Of a stretch of 64,000 nt of DNA, positions 7,001 to 16,400 are shown piece after piece. The stretch spans positions 14,207 to 78,206 of the forward strand of contig JAMPFE010000006.1 of the NCBI GenBank assembly GCA_023664705.1, in the 5' to 3' direction. The notes under the pieces are model-generated. The model ran no database searches and was not told the DNA's origin. It worked only from the letters and a program-made list of their open reading frames with translations. Position numbers and translations under genes: made by a program. The stretch's first letter is position 1. Every line of letters begins with the position of its first letter. The DNA comes from Lachnospiraceae bacterium. GTDB lineage: Bacteria > Bacillota > Clostridia > Oscillospirales > Ruminococcaceae.

Positions 7001-8407
7001 TTATAACGGCACCGCCATCAGCTTGTCATCGATTATCGTCACCCTCGACCTCGGAGTGGTCTCGGTAATATCCAGCGTCAGAAAGTTTACGCAGAACTTC
7101 ACCCCGGGATAGATAACGCCCGTGACCTTGGCGCTCAGCGTATCCTTGTTCTTGATGTCCTCTTCAAGCTGGTCGATAAGCGCCTGCAGCTCGTTTTTCC
7201 GCATAGCGTGGAACAGCTTGTTCTGCGTCTCCGTTCGGTAAGCCCTCTGCTGCGCCTCGGTCATTTCGCCGCCCTGCGCCATTTTGCGCTGTTTCAGGAA
7301 CGTAAGGTTCTTTATCGCCGAATCGAACACGCGTATCGACTCCTTCAGATCCGCCTCAGCCTCGCGCTTTCTCGTGAACAGCACCGAGCCGTCTCCGATA
7401 TAGACCTCCGTCGCGGTATACTTCTCCGAGCCGATTATGCCCGCGTTCACGTCGTGCATGGAAGTGACCTTCCCGCCCGAAATGACCCCGTGAGTGCCCT
7501 TCGCGGTAAGCCCGCCGTAGCAGAAAACGTTGCAGAACGCGAACTGCTTTGAAACGACGTCGCCCTTGACGAATATCTCCGCGTTCTCGCAGAAGCCCAC
7601 GTCGGCGTTCCCGTCGCAGCTGAGCTTGGAGTTTATGCAGCCGCCCACGATAGTGACGTTGCCGCCCGCGGTTATCTCTCCGCCGAACACCGAGCCGTCT
7701 ATCTTGACGTTCTTTCCCGCGTTGACCGAAAAGCCCTCCATGACGTTGCCCTTGATGTGCACGTCGCCGAAGAAGCTGATATTGCCCACGGAAATATCCA
7801 GGTCGGTCTTTATCGTCACCGCGCTTTCAACTTGGAAGCAGCCGTTGCCGAAAACGATATGCCCGTCGCACGCCGCCACTATCTTCGAGCCGTCCGTAGT
7901 AACGAGCGTGTTCTTGCCGAGCGAGACCTTCGCAGCGTCGCCGGGCTCCGCGGGGATCTCCTCACCGAAGATGTTCACCCCGGGAATACCCTCCTCGGGC
8001 TGCACTATATCCGCGATTATCTCGTTTTTGCGGATAGGCACGATAGCGTTCAGCTCGCGGTAATCCGCTATGCCGAACTCGTTCTGGCGGGGCTTGAGCT
8101 TGTGCTCCTTGTCAAATCTGAAGCTGATATAGCCGCTCTTGCCCTTTTTCGGAGGCGTAGACACGGCAACGCACACCTGCAGCTCGTACAGCCTTTCGCT
8201 TATAACGCGCTTTATGTTGCTCTCGTCGATGTTCGTCGTTATGCCGAGACGCGCTATCTCGCCGCAGACCTGGTCGTAGCTTACCTCCGCGCCGCCGTTC
8301 TGCGGGGAGTGGAGTATCATATTCGCGACTCTTCCGTCGTTTCCGCAGTTCACCTCGACGCGCCCGTCGATCTTCACAAACTGCTCCTTCTGCTCATTCT
8401 CAGCCAT
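7001..8407 (-). CDS. FapA-like DUF342 family protein
   Basis: A 468-residue protein of the FapA/DUF342 family. An N-terminal region (residues 1-120) is followed by a right-handed beta-helix of short Gly-rich turns (SVGNISFFGDVHIKGNVMEG, INAGKNVKIDGSVFGGEI-type repeats, roughly residues 180-345) and a C-terminal coiled coil (residues 345-425). FapA was linked to flagellar assembly in some bacteria, but most Bacillota copies are in strains without obvious flagellar genes nearby, and the beta-helix resembles bactofilin-type scaffolds. No signal peptide. No flagellar gene is visible in this window. Role unproven; family membership is firm. Confidence 0.85.
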   Translation of the reverse strand: MAENEQKEQFVKIDGRVEVNCGNDGRVANMILHSPQNGGAEVSYDQVCGEIARLGITTNIDESNIKRVISERLYELQVCVAVSTPPKKGKSGYISFRFDKEHKLKPRQNEFGIADYRELNAIVPIRKNEIIADIVQPEEGIPGVNIFGEEIPAEPGDAAKVSLGKNTLVTTDGSKIVAACDGHIVFGNGCFQVESAVTIKTDLDISVGNISFFGDVHIKGNVMEGFSVNAGKNVKIDGSVFGGEITAGGNVTIVGGCINSKLSCDGNADVGFCENAEIFVKGDVVSKQFAFCNVFCYGGLTAKGTHGVISGGKVTSMHDVNAGIIGSEKYTATEVYIGDGSVLFTRKREAEADLKESIRVFDSAIKNLTFLKQRKMAQGGEMTEAQQRAYRTETQNKLFHAMRKNELQALIDQLEEDIKNKDTLSAKVTGVIYPGVKFCVNFLTLDITETTPRSRVTIIDDKLMAVPL

Positions 8408-8423
8408 AAAACCACCTCCCGAT

Positions 8424-8458
8424 AGTTGACAGTTGACAGTTGATAGTTTACAGTTAAT
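8424..8458. repeat. Five tandem 7-bp repeats (AGTTGAC)
   Basis: AGTTGAC, AGTTGAC, AGTTGAT, AGTTTAC, AGTTAAT in direct order, overlapping the last codon of the HAD gene. A related AGTTGTTAGTAGTTAG stretch occurs near 48680. Confidence 0.8.
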
Positions 8459-9125
8459 GTAAACTTATTTCACCGTTTATTCGTTCAATAAGCCCCGCAA
8501 CGTCCTCCAAGGAACCCACGCACGCGTAAGCGAGCCGCAGAAGCTCCCCGTCGGGGGGCGTAAGGTCGGGCACCATCACCGTGACGCAGCCCGCCGCCGC
8601 TGCGGAGCGCACCCCGTTCGGCGAATCCTCCAGAGCCATGCACTCGCGCGGCTCGAGCCCCAGCTCCCGCGCGGCATATATGTATATATCGGGCTTGGGC
8701 TTGCCCTCCTCGACCATAGTCGCGCAAACTATCCTGTCGAAGCACCCGAAAATTCCCACCCGTGTAAGATAATCCCTTGTACGCTCAAGGTCGGTCGCCG
8801 TGGCGATCGCCGCGGGTATCCCCCGCCCGTTCAGGAACCCGAGCAGCTCCCTCGCGCCGCGCTTCAGCTCCAGAGGGTTTTCCGCAAGATATTCGTTCAT
8901 AAGCTCCATTCGCCGCGAACGTATCTCCGCGTAATCGAACCCCTCGCCGAACAGCCCCTTTAAATACGGCACCGCGAATTTCCTATGCAGCGACCGTATC
9001 GCTAGCGCGTGCTCCCGCTCCATGGGGAAGCCCGCCTCGTTCGCAGCCCGCACCCAGAACCGCACCAGCAGCTTTTCCGTATCGAGCAGAAGCCCGTCCA
9101 TATCAAAGATAACAGCCTTTATCAT
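8454..9125 (-). CDS. HAD-superfamily phosphatase, beta-phosphoglucomutase-like
   Basis: A 223-residue HAD hydrolase. Motif I is FDMDGLLLDTE with the nucleophile Asp8 and the acid/base Asp10; motif II is the Thr in AIATATDLER; motif III Lys is in EEGKPKPDIY; motif IV is ALEDSPNGVRSA. The cap of about 75 residues after motif I is of the alpha-helical C1 type, as in beta-phosphoglucomutase and small sugar-phosphate or pyrimidine phosphatases. Substrate cannot be told from sequence. It has its own promoter and faces away from secG. Confidence 0.85.
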   Translation of the reverse strand: MIKAVIFDMDGLLLDTEKLLVRFWVRAANEAGFPMEREHALAIRSLHRKFAVPYLKGLFGEGFDYAEIRSRRMELMNEYLAENPLELKRGARELLGFLNGRGIPAAIATATDLERTRDYLTRVGIFGCFDRIVCATMVEEGKPKPDIYIYAARELGLEPRECMALEDSPNGVRSAAAAGCVTVMVPDLTPPDGELLRLAYACVGSLEDVAGLIERINGEISLH

Positions 9126-9161
9126 ATCGCGCCCCTCGGCAATAAACTATTATTCTATTCT

Positions 9162-9190
9162 ATTATATCACACTTGCATAAAAAAGTCAA
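9162..9190 (-). promoter_or_regulatory. Sigma-A promoter of the HAD gene
   Basis: Minus strand TTGACT (9190-9185), 17-bp spacer, TATAAT (9167-9162). Confidence 0.75.
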
Positions 9191-9260
9191 TAATTTTTTG
9201 TATATATTTTATACATAACCGCCCCGCAACAAAAATATATAAAAAATTTTCCAAAAGCCC

Positions 9261-9289
9261 TTGAAATTTCTTCGGCATTGTGTTATAAT
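9261..9289 (+). promoter_or_regulatory. Sigma-A promoter of secG
   Basis: TTGAAA (9261-9266), 17-bp spacer, TATAAT (9284-9289) with a TGT extension just before the -10. Confidence 0.8.
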
Positions 9290-9334
9290 CATTAGGTATG
9301 GTATCGCAAATTCATTTTGGAGGAAGTTTATAAA

Positions 9335-9700
9335 ATGGGAATATTTGAGATCATCAGCGCGATCATTCTTATCATCGCATGTGTATTTATAGTGGTCGTG
9401 GTCCTCATGAAGGACACCAAGACCCAGATGTCGCAGACCATCTCGGGCGCGACCTCGGACAGCTATTTCGGAAAGAACGCGGGGCGCACCAAGGAGGCTA
9501 TGCTCAACAAGGCGACCATCGTATCGGCAGTCGTGTTCTTCGTGCTCGCTCTCGCGGTAAACGTCATCAACGTCTACTGGGGCGGCAGCAAGGACGACTC
9601 CACCTCGTCAACGCCTACGAGCTCCGTCGTTTCGACCGTATCCGATACAAGCTCCGATACTTCGACCGACAGCGACAGCACTTCGACCTCGGCGGAATAA
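9335..9700 (+). CDS. secG: SecG, protein translocase subunit
   Basis: A 121-residue SecG of the SecYEG channel. Two membrane helices (residues 2-24 and about 53-75) bracket a polar loop with the SecG-typical MKDTKTQMSQTISG and SYFGKNAGRTKEAMLNKATI. The last 35 residues are a Ser/Thr/Asp-rich tail, longer than in Bacillus SecG (about 75 residues). The start is ATG 9335, since GGAGGA at 9319 lies upstream of it and inside the longer TTG frame. In Bacillus and relatives secG stands next to rnr, as here. Confidence 0.92.
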   Translation: MGIFEIISAIILIIACVFIVVVVLMKDTKTQMSQTISGATSDSYFGKNAGRTKEAMLNKATIVSAVVFFVLALAVNVINVYWGGSKDDSTSSTPTSSVVSTVSDTSSDTSTDSDSTSTSAE

Positions 9701-9722
9701 AACACACGGCGAAAATCACGAC

Positions 9723-9747
9723 GGGCAGTCCAAGCGACTGCCCTTTT
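9723..9747 (+). terminator. Rho-independent terminator between secG and rnr
   Basis: GGGCAGT (9723-9729) and ACTGCCC (9737-9743) form a 7-bp stem followed by TTTT. The short T-run suggests partial read-through to rnr, which has no clear promoter of its own in the remaining 27 nt. Confidence 0.75.
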
Positions 9748-9774
9748 GAATAAGTGAATAAGGAGGAATTGCTT

Positions 9775-11886
9775 ATGAACAGGCTTAAAACCCGCATTTT
9801 GACCGCCCTGTACGGCTCCGACGACGGAATGACCGAAAAGGAGCTTATAAAAGCCCTCGCGCTGCCGAAAAAGCTCGCGAAAAAGCTCTCGGACGACCTC
9901 GCGGGAATGAAGAAATTCGGCGACGTCGCCAACAAAAAGGGCGTGTGGCGGCTGAAGAACCGCGCCGACTACTTCACCGCCGTAATAACGCGCGTTACAA
10001 CGCGCTCGGGCTTTATGACGGAACGCGAAACGGAAACTCCGACGGAGTATTTCGTGCGCGGGCGCGATATGTGCGGCGCTATCCCGGGGGACGTGGTGCT
10101 CGCGAAGAGGACCCTCGCCGCCGTCGAGGACAGAAGCGCCGAAGCGGTAGTCCTCGCCGTTCTCGAGGAGAGCGACGCGCTGCTCACGGGCGTTATCGTC
10201 TCGGAGAACAACCGCCTTATGGTGCTCCCCGACAAGCTCTGCGACGAGCCGCTTTACATCGCGAAGGCGGGCTCGAACCCGCTCCGCGTCGGCGATAAAG
10301 TCGCGTTCTCGATAAAAAAGCGCGGCGAGCGCCATTTCGACCACACAGTCGCGATAGCGGACAGCTTCGGCTCCGCCGACAACGCAAAGGCGGGCGCGGA
10401 GGCGTATATGCTCGTCAATAACCTGCATATCGAGTTCCCCGAGGAGGCGCTTCGCGAAGCCGCAAAGCTCGATATCGACGAGCCCGACCCCGACGAAGTA
10501 TCAAGGCGGCTCGACCTGCGCGGCGAGCCCATTTTCACGATTGACGGCGCGGACACCAAGGACATCGACGACGCCGTCTCCATTGCCAAAACGGAGGGCG
10601 GCTACAAGCTCGGCGTGCATATCGCCGATGTTTCACACTATGTGAAAAAAGGCTCGGCGCTCGACGCGGAGGCGTTCGCGCGCGGCACGTCCATTTACTA
10701 CGCCGACAGGGTCGTTCCCATGCTGCCGAAGGAGCTTTCCAACGGCATCTGCTCGCTGAATCCGAACGTCGACAGGCTGGCGTTCTCCTGCCTTATGAAC
10801 CTTTCATCCGACGGCAAGCTTCTGAACTACCGCTTCGAGAAAACCGTCATCAGGAGCCGCGTCAAGGGCGTTTATTCCGAGGTCAACCGCATACTCGACA
10901 ACACCGCCGACGACGAGATAATCAAAAAATACGACCGCGTTATCGACCGCATCCCCATAATGCGCGAGCTCGCCGAAATACTCGAAAAGAACCGCGCGAA
11001 CCGCGGCGCTCCCGAGATAGACACCGTCGAGCCGAAGATAATCACCGACGAAAACGGCGTCTGCATCGACGTAAAGCCGCGCGACAGGGGCGCTGCCGAG
11101 CGAATTATCGAGGAATTTATGCTCGTGGCGAACAACGCCGCCGCGTCGCTTGCCATGAAGGAGAAGATACCGTTCGTGTACCGAATCCACGAGCCGCCCG
11201 CGGCGGAAAAGCTGCTCGCGCTCGGAGATACGCTCACGGCGCTCGGCGTGAACCCCGAGGGCATTTCCGAGCGCTCCACCGCCGCCGACCTCGCCAAGGT
11301 CATCCGCGACAGCAAAGACGGCGACAAGTACGTCGTCATAAACCGCATCGTGCTGCGGACTATGATGAAAGCGAAGTACTCCGACGAGCCTCTCGGGCAC
11401 TACGGTCTGGTAATGCCCGAGTATGCGCATTTCACATCGCCCATACGCCGCTACGCCGACCTCGCGATACACCGCATACTCACCGACTACGTGTACGCGC
11501 TCTCCGCGGACAAGCTCGCGAAAAAGTACAAAAAATTCGCCGCGGAGGCTTCCTTGCAGGCGAGCAACACCGAGCTTTCGGCAGTCCGCTGCGAGCGCGA
11601 GTGCGAAAACCTCTACATGGCGGAGTATATGAAGAACCACGTCGGCGAGGAGTTCGAGGGCTTCATTTCGGGGGTGTCTCCGAGCGGCATTTTCGTGGCG
11701 CTCGACAACACCGTCGAGGGCATGATCTCCGTAACGCGCATGCCGCTCGGCGAATACGAGGTGCAGCACGGCGTTATCCTCACGGGCGCGGCGAACGGCA
11801 AGGTGTTCACCGTCGGCGACAAAATGAAAGTAAAGTGTGTCTCCGTCAACGTCAACGGCGGCTTTATCGACTTCGATTTCGCGTAA
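9775..11886 (+). CDS. rnr: Ribonuclease R
   Basis: A 703-residue 3'-5' exoribonuclease of the RNB family, which degrades structured RNA and mRNA decay intermediates. N-terminal winged-helix (MTEKELIKALALPKKLAKKL), cold-shock domains (residues about 70-230), RNB domain with the catalytic Asp cluster in TIDGADTKDIDDAVSI, later HYGLVMPEYAHFTSPIRRYADL, and a C-terminal S1 domain (EEFEGFISGVSPSGIFVAL). The start is ATG 9775, eight bases after AAGGAGG; the GTG at 9754 lies before the ribosome site. Length is usual, but the basic C-terminal tail found in many RNase R proteins is absent. Gene order secG-rnr is conserved; smpB, which often follows, is not here. Confidence 0.95.
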   Translation: MNRLKTRILTALYGSDDGMTEKELIKALALPKKLAKKLSDDLAGMKKFGDVANKKGVWRLKNRADYFTAVITRVTTRSGFMTERETETPTEYFVRGRDMCGAIPGDVVLAKRTLAAVEDRSAEAVVLAVLEESDALLTGVIVSENNRLMVLPDKLCDEPLYIAKAGSNPLRVGDKVAFSIKKRGERHFDHTVAIADSFGSADNAKAGAEAYMLVNNLHIEFPEEALREAAKLDIDEPDPDEVSRRLDLRGEPIFTIDGADTKDIDDAVSIAKTEGGYKLGVHIADVSHYVKKGSALDAEAFARGTSIYYADRVVPMLPKELSNGICSLNPNVDRLAFSCLMNLSSDGKLLNYRFEKTVIRSRVKGVYSEVNRILDNTADDEIIKKYDRVIDRIPIMRELAEILEKNRANRGAPEIDTVEPKIITDENGVCIDVKPRDRGAAERIIEEFMLVANNAAASLAMKEKIPFVYRIHEPPAAEKLLALGDTLTALGVNPEGISERSTAADLAKVIRDSKDGDKYVVINRIVLRTMMKAKYSDEPLGHYGLVMPEYAHFTSPIRRYADLAIHRILTDYVYALSADKLAKKYKKFAAEASLQASNTELSAVRCERECENLYMAEYMKNHVGEEFEGFISGVSPSGIFVALDNTVEGMISVTRMPLGEYEVQHGVILTGAANGKVFTVGDKMKVKCVSVNVNGGFIDFDFA

Positions 11887-11903
11887 TTTCACAGCAGAAA
11901 ATC

Positions 11904-11938
11904 AGCGCCCCCGAACCTTTCGGGGGCGCTTTATTATT
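11904..11938. terminator. Bidirectional terminator between rnr and the HD-GYP gene
   Basis: AGCGCCCCCGA and TCGGGGGCGCT form an 11-bp stem followed by TTTATTATT; the other side is A-rich. It serves the two convergent genes. Confidence 0.85.
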
Positions 11939-11953
11939 GCTTTTTGCTGCCAA

Positions 11954-13012
11954 TTACGCGTTTCCAAGCTCCGTCTCGCGGCGTTTCCTCACCAAATCTC
12001 CGACAATAAGGTTAAACGCGTCGAGCACCTTTGGATTGAATATCCCGCACTGCCCCTCGTTTATCATTTTCACGGCAGTGTCGGGGTCGAACGCCGCCTT
12101 GTACACTCTCGGGGAGGTCAGCGCGTCGAAAACGTCCGCGACCGCGACCACCTGCGCCCATATCGACACCTCGTCGCCCTTCAGCCCGTCGGGATAGCCG
12201 CGCCCGTCCCAGCGCTCGTGATGGTGGCGGCATATATCGTAGCTGTATCGGTAAACCTCGTGGTCCATAATGTCCTCGGGCATCTCCGCCAGAATATCGC
12301 ACCCCTTGACGGTGTGTATCTTCATTATCTCAAACTCCTCGGGAGTGAGCCGCCCGGGCTTTTTCAGTATGCTGTCGGGTATCGCGACCTTTCCGACGTC
12401 GTGCAGAATGGAGGCCGTGCCTATCTTCGCTATGGTGGACTTGTCCAGATGATATTCCGGGAACATCTCGCTCACCTTGCTCATAAGCCTTACGGTTATG
12501 CTCTTTATGCGCTTTACGTGCTCCCCCGACTCGCAGTCGCGGAACTCTATAAGCGTCGCGAGCGTCTCGACCATCTTGTCGTTTATCTTGGACATCTTCT
12601 CGACCTGCTCATGAACAACGTCCACAAGCTCGTTCCTGTGTCGGTAAAGCTCGATAATATTGCCGATCCTCGCCTTGATAAAGCACATACGGAACGGCTT
12701 TGAGATAATATCCACAGCCCCGAGATTATACGCTCCCGTAAGCATCTGCATATTGTCCGCCGCGGTAATGATAAAAACGGGGATATGGTAAATTTTCCCC
12801 GATCTGTTAAGCTCCGTCAGCACGCTCATCCCGTCCATAACGGGCATTATCAGGTCGAGCATTATCGCTATGACGCTGCTGTCCTCGTTGATAACGTCAA
12901 GCGCCTCCTGACCGTTCTCCGCCTCGATAATGTTGTACTCGTCCTTGAAAAGCTCGGCGAGCAGCACCCTGTTTATCTCTTGGTCGTCAACGATCAAAAT
13001 TGAATTTTTCAC
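11954..13012 (-). CDS. Response regulator with HD-GYP c-di-GMP phosphodiesterase domain
   Basis: A 352-residue two-domain regulator. The receiver domain (1-120) has the acidic pair Asp9/Asp10, phosphoacceptor Asp53 in MLDLIMPVMDG and Lys105 in ISKPF. A helical linker leads to an HD-GYP domain (150-345) with all metal and signature residues: HDVGKVAIPDSIL (His204-Asp205), HHERWDGRGYPDGL (264-277). Such domains hydrolyse cyclic di-GMP. It is last in a three-gene operon after an Hpt protein, 18 nt downstream, so it is the likely final acceptor of that phosphorelay. Confidence 0.93.
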   Translation of the reverse strand: MKNSILIVDDQEINRVLLAELFKDEYNIIEAENGQEALDVINEDSSVIAIMLDLIMPVMDGMSVLTELNRSGKIYHIPVFIITAADNMQMLTGAYNLGAVDIISKPFRMCFIKARIGNIIELYRHRNELVDVVHEQVEKMSKINDKMVETLATLIEFRDCESGEHVKRIKSITVRLMSKVSEMFPEYHLDKSTIAKIGTASILHDVGKVAIPDSILKKPGRLTPEEFEIMKIHTVKGCDILAEMPEDIMDHEVYRYSYDICRHHHERWDGRGYPDGLKGDEVSIWAQVVAVADVFDALTSPRVYKAAFDPDTAVKMINEGQCGIFNPKVLDAFNLIVGDLVRKRRETELGNA

Positions 13013-13030
13013 AAGAAACCCCGCCTTTCC

Positions 13031-13381
13031 CTACATATGCTTTTCTATACATTCAAGAAAGGACTTCTGAAGCTCCAGCGTCTCCGTCAGCAGCTTTTCG
13101 GCAGCGGCGGTATCCCCTCCGCGCAAAAGGTTCACTGTCTCCGTGTAGTTCTCATAAAGCTTAACAAGTGAAAGATTGCCGAGCACGCCCTTTAGGGTAT
13201 GCGCGTTCGACATAGCCGTCTCGAGGTCGCCCGACCGCACATACGGCATAACGGGCGCGTCCTCGATCACCTTCGGCAGCTTCTTCAGCATTTTTTCGTA
13301 CAGCGCCGAATTGTTCATAAACCGCGCCAGAGCGTCGTCAACGTCCGCTCCGAGCGCTTTAACGTCCTCTATCAGACCCAT
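13031..13381 (-). CDS. Stand-alone Hpt phosphotransfer protein
   Basis: A 116-residue four-helix Hpt domain. The phospho-accepting histidine is His61 in NAHTLKGVLGNLS, matching the family pattern HxLKGxxxxxG. Such proteins carry phosphate between receiver domains. No histidine kinase is in the window, so the phosphate source is unknown. The gene sits between the FtsK-like gene (23 nt) and the REC-HD-GYP gene (18 nt), with ribosome sites in both gaps, so all three are likely made from one message. Confidence 0.9.
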   Translation of the reverse strand: MGLIEDVKALGADVDDALARFMNNSALYEKMLKKLPKVIEDAPVMPYVRSGDLETAMSNAHTLKGVLGNLSLVKLYENYTETVNLLRGGDTAAAEKLLTETLELQKSFLECIEKHM

Positions 13382-13404
13382 ATTTTACCAACCCCCAAAA
13401 CACA

Positions 13405-16400
13405 TCAAGCCAAATAAGTGATCAGCGTCAGCTCGTCGTAGTCGTCCGACAGCCTGAACGCGTTCGCGGGCAGCTCGCAGCCCGGGTCGCGCAGCAGCTT
13501 TTCCGCCTCAACGAACGGACAAGCGAACACCAGCCTGTGCCTGAACAGCGAGATAAAGCCCGTCGCCAGCTGAGCCGCGCTCCCCGAAACGAACATAAAG
13601 TGCGCCCCGAGCCTCGAGCCCTTCACCAGCGCCCGCTTCATGTCGCCGAGGCAGTCCTCGGCGTGCATCGCCGCAAGCAGATGGTCTCCCCCGAGCACTA
13701 TCTCAAACGCCGAAGCGCGCTTCCCCGCGGCAGCGTCCGCGGATATCGCCTTAACGCGCGCCACAGCCTCCTCGCCCGTCAGCACGCTCACCCCGTCGGG
13801 AATGCCGTCCTTCGCCAGCTCCGCATACACGGGGTCTCCGCGCCACGTAAGCACCTCCGCTGACCTGCCCTGCGCCGCCAGCGAACGCAGCGCCGCCCTC
13901 ACCATAAGCGCCGCGCTTGCCTTTTCGCGCTCGGGAGCGACCGCCAGCACGTTCTCGCCGAATTCCTCATACAGATGTATCGGATATTCCGCTCTGAAAC
14001 GGCAGGGCTCCCCGAGGAACAGCAGCGTCTCGTCGGCAGCCTTCGCCGCGATAAGCTCGTTCTGCGCCGCGGCGCGGTCGCGGTGAGCCGCGCGGAGCTT
14101 CCTGTCGGCAAGCAGCGGGTGCTTGCCAACATATTCGTCGTAGCCCGTCCTGTACTCGGAAACGGCAATAAACCTGTTGTCGAGAACCGCCTGCGCCGCG
14201 AGCATGCGCACCATTATCAGCCCCTCTTCATTCCCCTCGGCAGCGGTGAACGCGCAGCCCTCGGGCACCTTTTTAAGGGACTCTATCTCGTTTTCATACA
14301 GCTTGATATGCCCGAACATCTCGCGGACGCCGCTGTCGCAGCCCGCGACCGCCGCCGCGCAGTGCACGGAAACGTTCTCAAAGCAGGCGGGGCGCTTCCC
14401 GTTCTCGAGGAAAGCCTCGGACGTCAGCACAAAATGCATGCCGCAGTCCGCGCATTTTCTGAAAATGCCCGCCAGCTTAACGGTAAAGCTCCTGCCGAAG
14501 TACCTCGGCGCGCCGTTCAGTATCTCAAGCAGCCGTGAAAATTCATTGATAACGACAAAAACCCTCGGCATATACACGTTTTCCGGCACCGCCGAATAGC
14601 CGTCCCAGCCGTTTTTGTTCATCTCGACCGTGCGCTTTTCAAACTCCGCGGAGATAACGTCGATAAAGTCAAACGCGGTCTCGCCGTCGAAGTCGGAAAC
14701 GGCGTATCTTATATGCGCCGCGGGTCTCTCGGAGTGCTTCTTCAGCTCCCCGCCGCAGTCGTACAGCCAAAGCTCCGCGTCGTCCGGGTGAGCGCGCTCG
14801 ATGATCTGCGTGATTATCCTGTCGGTCAGCATCTCCCTGTCTCCGCCGCGCTTGCCGCAGATAAAGGTTATCCCTCCGCCTATATCCATATTCACGGGAT
14901 TGCTGTCCACGCTCATGCCTATCTTTATTTCGGGGAGCATACGGCTGCCCTTGCGCTTTCCGACGCTTGCCGCGGGCTTGGGCGCGGGTCTCGAAGCCGG
15001 CTTCGGTTCGGGCTTGGGAGCCTCCGCAGCGGGCTTCGGCTCGGGCTTTGCGGGCTCGGGCACATGCTCGGGAATGTGAGCCGCCTGCTCGATATGCTCA
15101 ACGGGCTGCTCCGCGGGCTCGGGAGCCTTGGGCTTCTCGGGCTCGGGAACGCTCACGGGAACGGGCTCGGGCTGAACGGCAGGCTGAGCCGCCGCCTCGG
15201 GAGCATGCTCCCGCTCCGCCTGAGCCGCCTGCTGACGGCGCTGCTCAACGTAAACGCGGCGTATTTCCTCGGGAATATCCGACGGCGCGGAGTACCAGAA
15301 CAAACTCTCCCGGGAGTCCTCTATCCAGAAGCCGCCGTTTCTGCTCCTTACGGACGTCGCAAGCGCGCGAACCTCCTTTTCAACCGGGGTCTCGTCCGCC
15401 GAAGAGCCGTGGATAAGCACAACGAGCACGCCGCTCTGCCGCGCCGCCCTGCACACGGAAACCGCCGTTTCCAGCATATCGTCCATATAGTTTTCGGGGA
15501 ACCCGTTCAGCACCAGCACGCGCGACACCTTGTCGGGGGTCGGCGAGGATTTCACCGCCTCGGCGAACCCTCCGAGCTTAACGCCCGCGTCGGATAACGA
15601 CTGCGGAACGGTGATAAACGCGTTCGCGCCCTTGCCGAGCGCGGAAATATGCCCGAGAGCGTCCGCGCCGAACGTGGACGGGTCGCAGAACATCATATCC
15701 GTAATGTCGTGCCCGTGATATTTTATCATATTGAGCAGCAGCCTCTGAACGCCGCCCAGCAGATATGTCAGATTTCTCTCGTCATAGTCGAGGAACAGCA
15801 CGCCGCCCTTGTCCGTCGGCACGCGGTAAGGCGCCCCGATAGTGCGCGCGGCTGCGTTATACTCGCCGTTTGTAACGGAGGAGAGCTCCGTCTCCACCTC
15901 CATAGGCACGGACAGCTTCACGCGGCGCTGCCCGAGGCTCACGAAGTCGTTTGACGGCAGCTCGACCGTCCCGGGACTGTTGAACGCCGACTTATCGAAC
16001 GTCAGCAGCTTAAGATATTCCCTGAAATCGTCGGACTGTATGTAAGCCTTGACCTTCTCGTCGTGCTGCTGCTTGCGGTTGGTAAGCGCGGCAACGTCGC
16101 TGTCGTACTGGCGCTTTGCCTGCACCTTGCTCCCCTCGATAAGCTGCTTCGTCTGCTCGATCTTCTGCTCGTAAAACTTTATCTGCCCCGTAACCTTTGT
16201 ATACAGCGTCTCCGCGTTGGGGTCGTTATGGGAATCGAGCTTTATCGTCTGCCGAATACTCTCCAGCTGCCCCGCCGAGGTCTCAAAGGGCGCGGGAGCC
16301 TCCTCCAGCCCGTCCGGCTGAGCGTGCTCCTTCGCGTATTCGAGGAGGTAGTCGAGCTTTTTCATTTTCTCGCGGATCTCGTCGGTTTTCTCGTTCAGGT

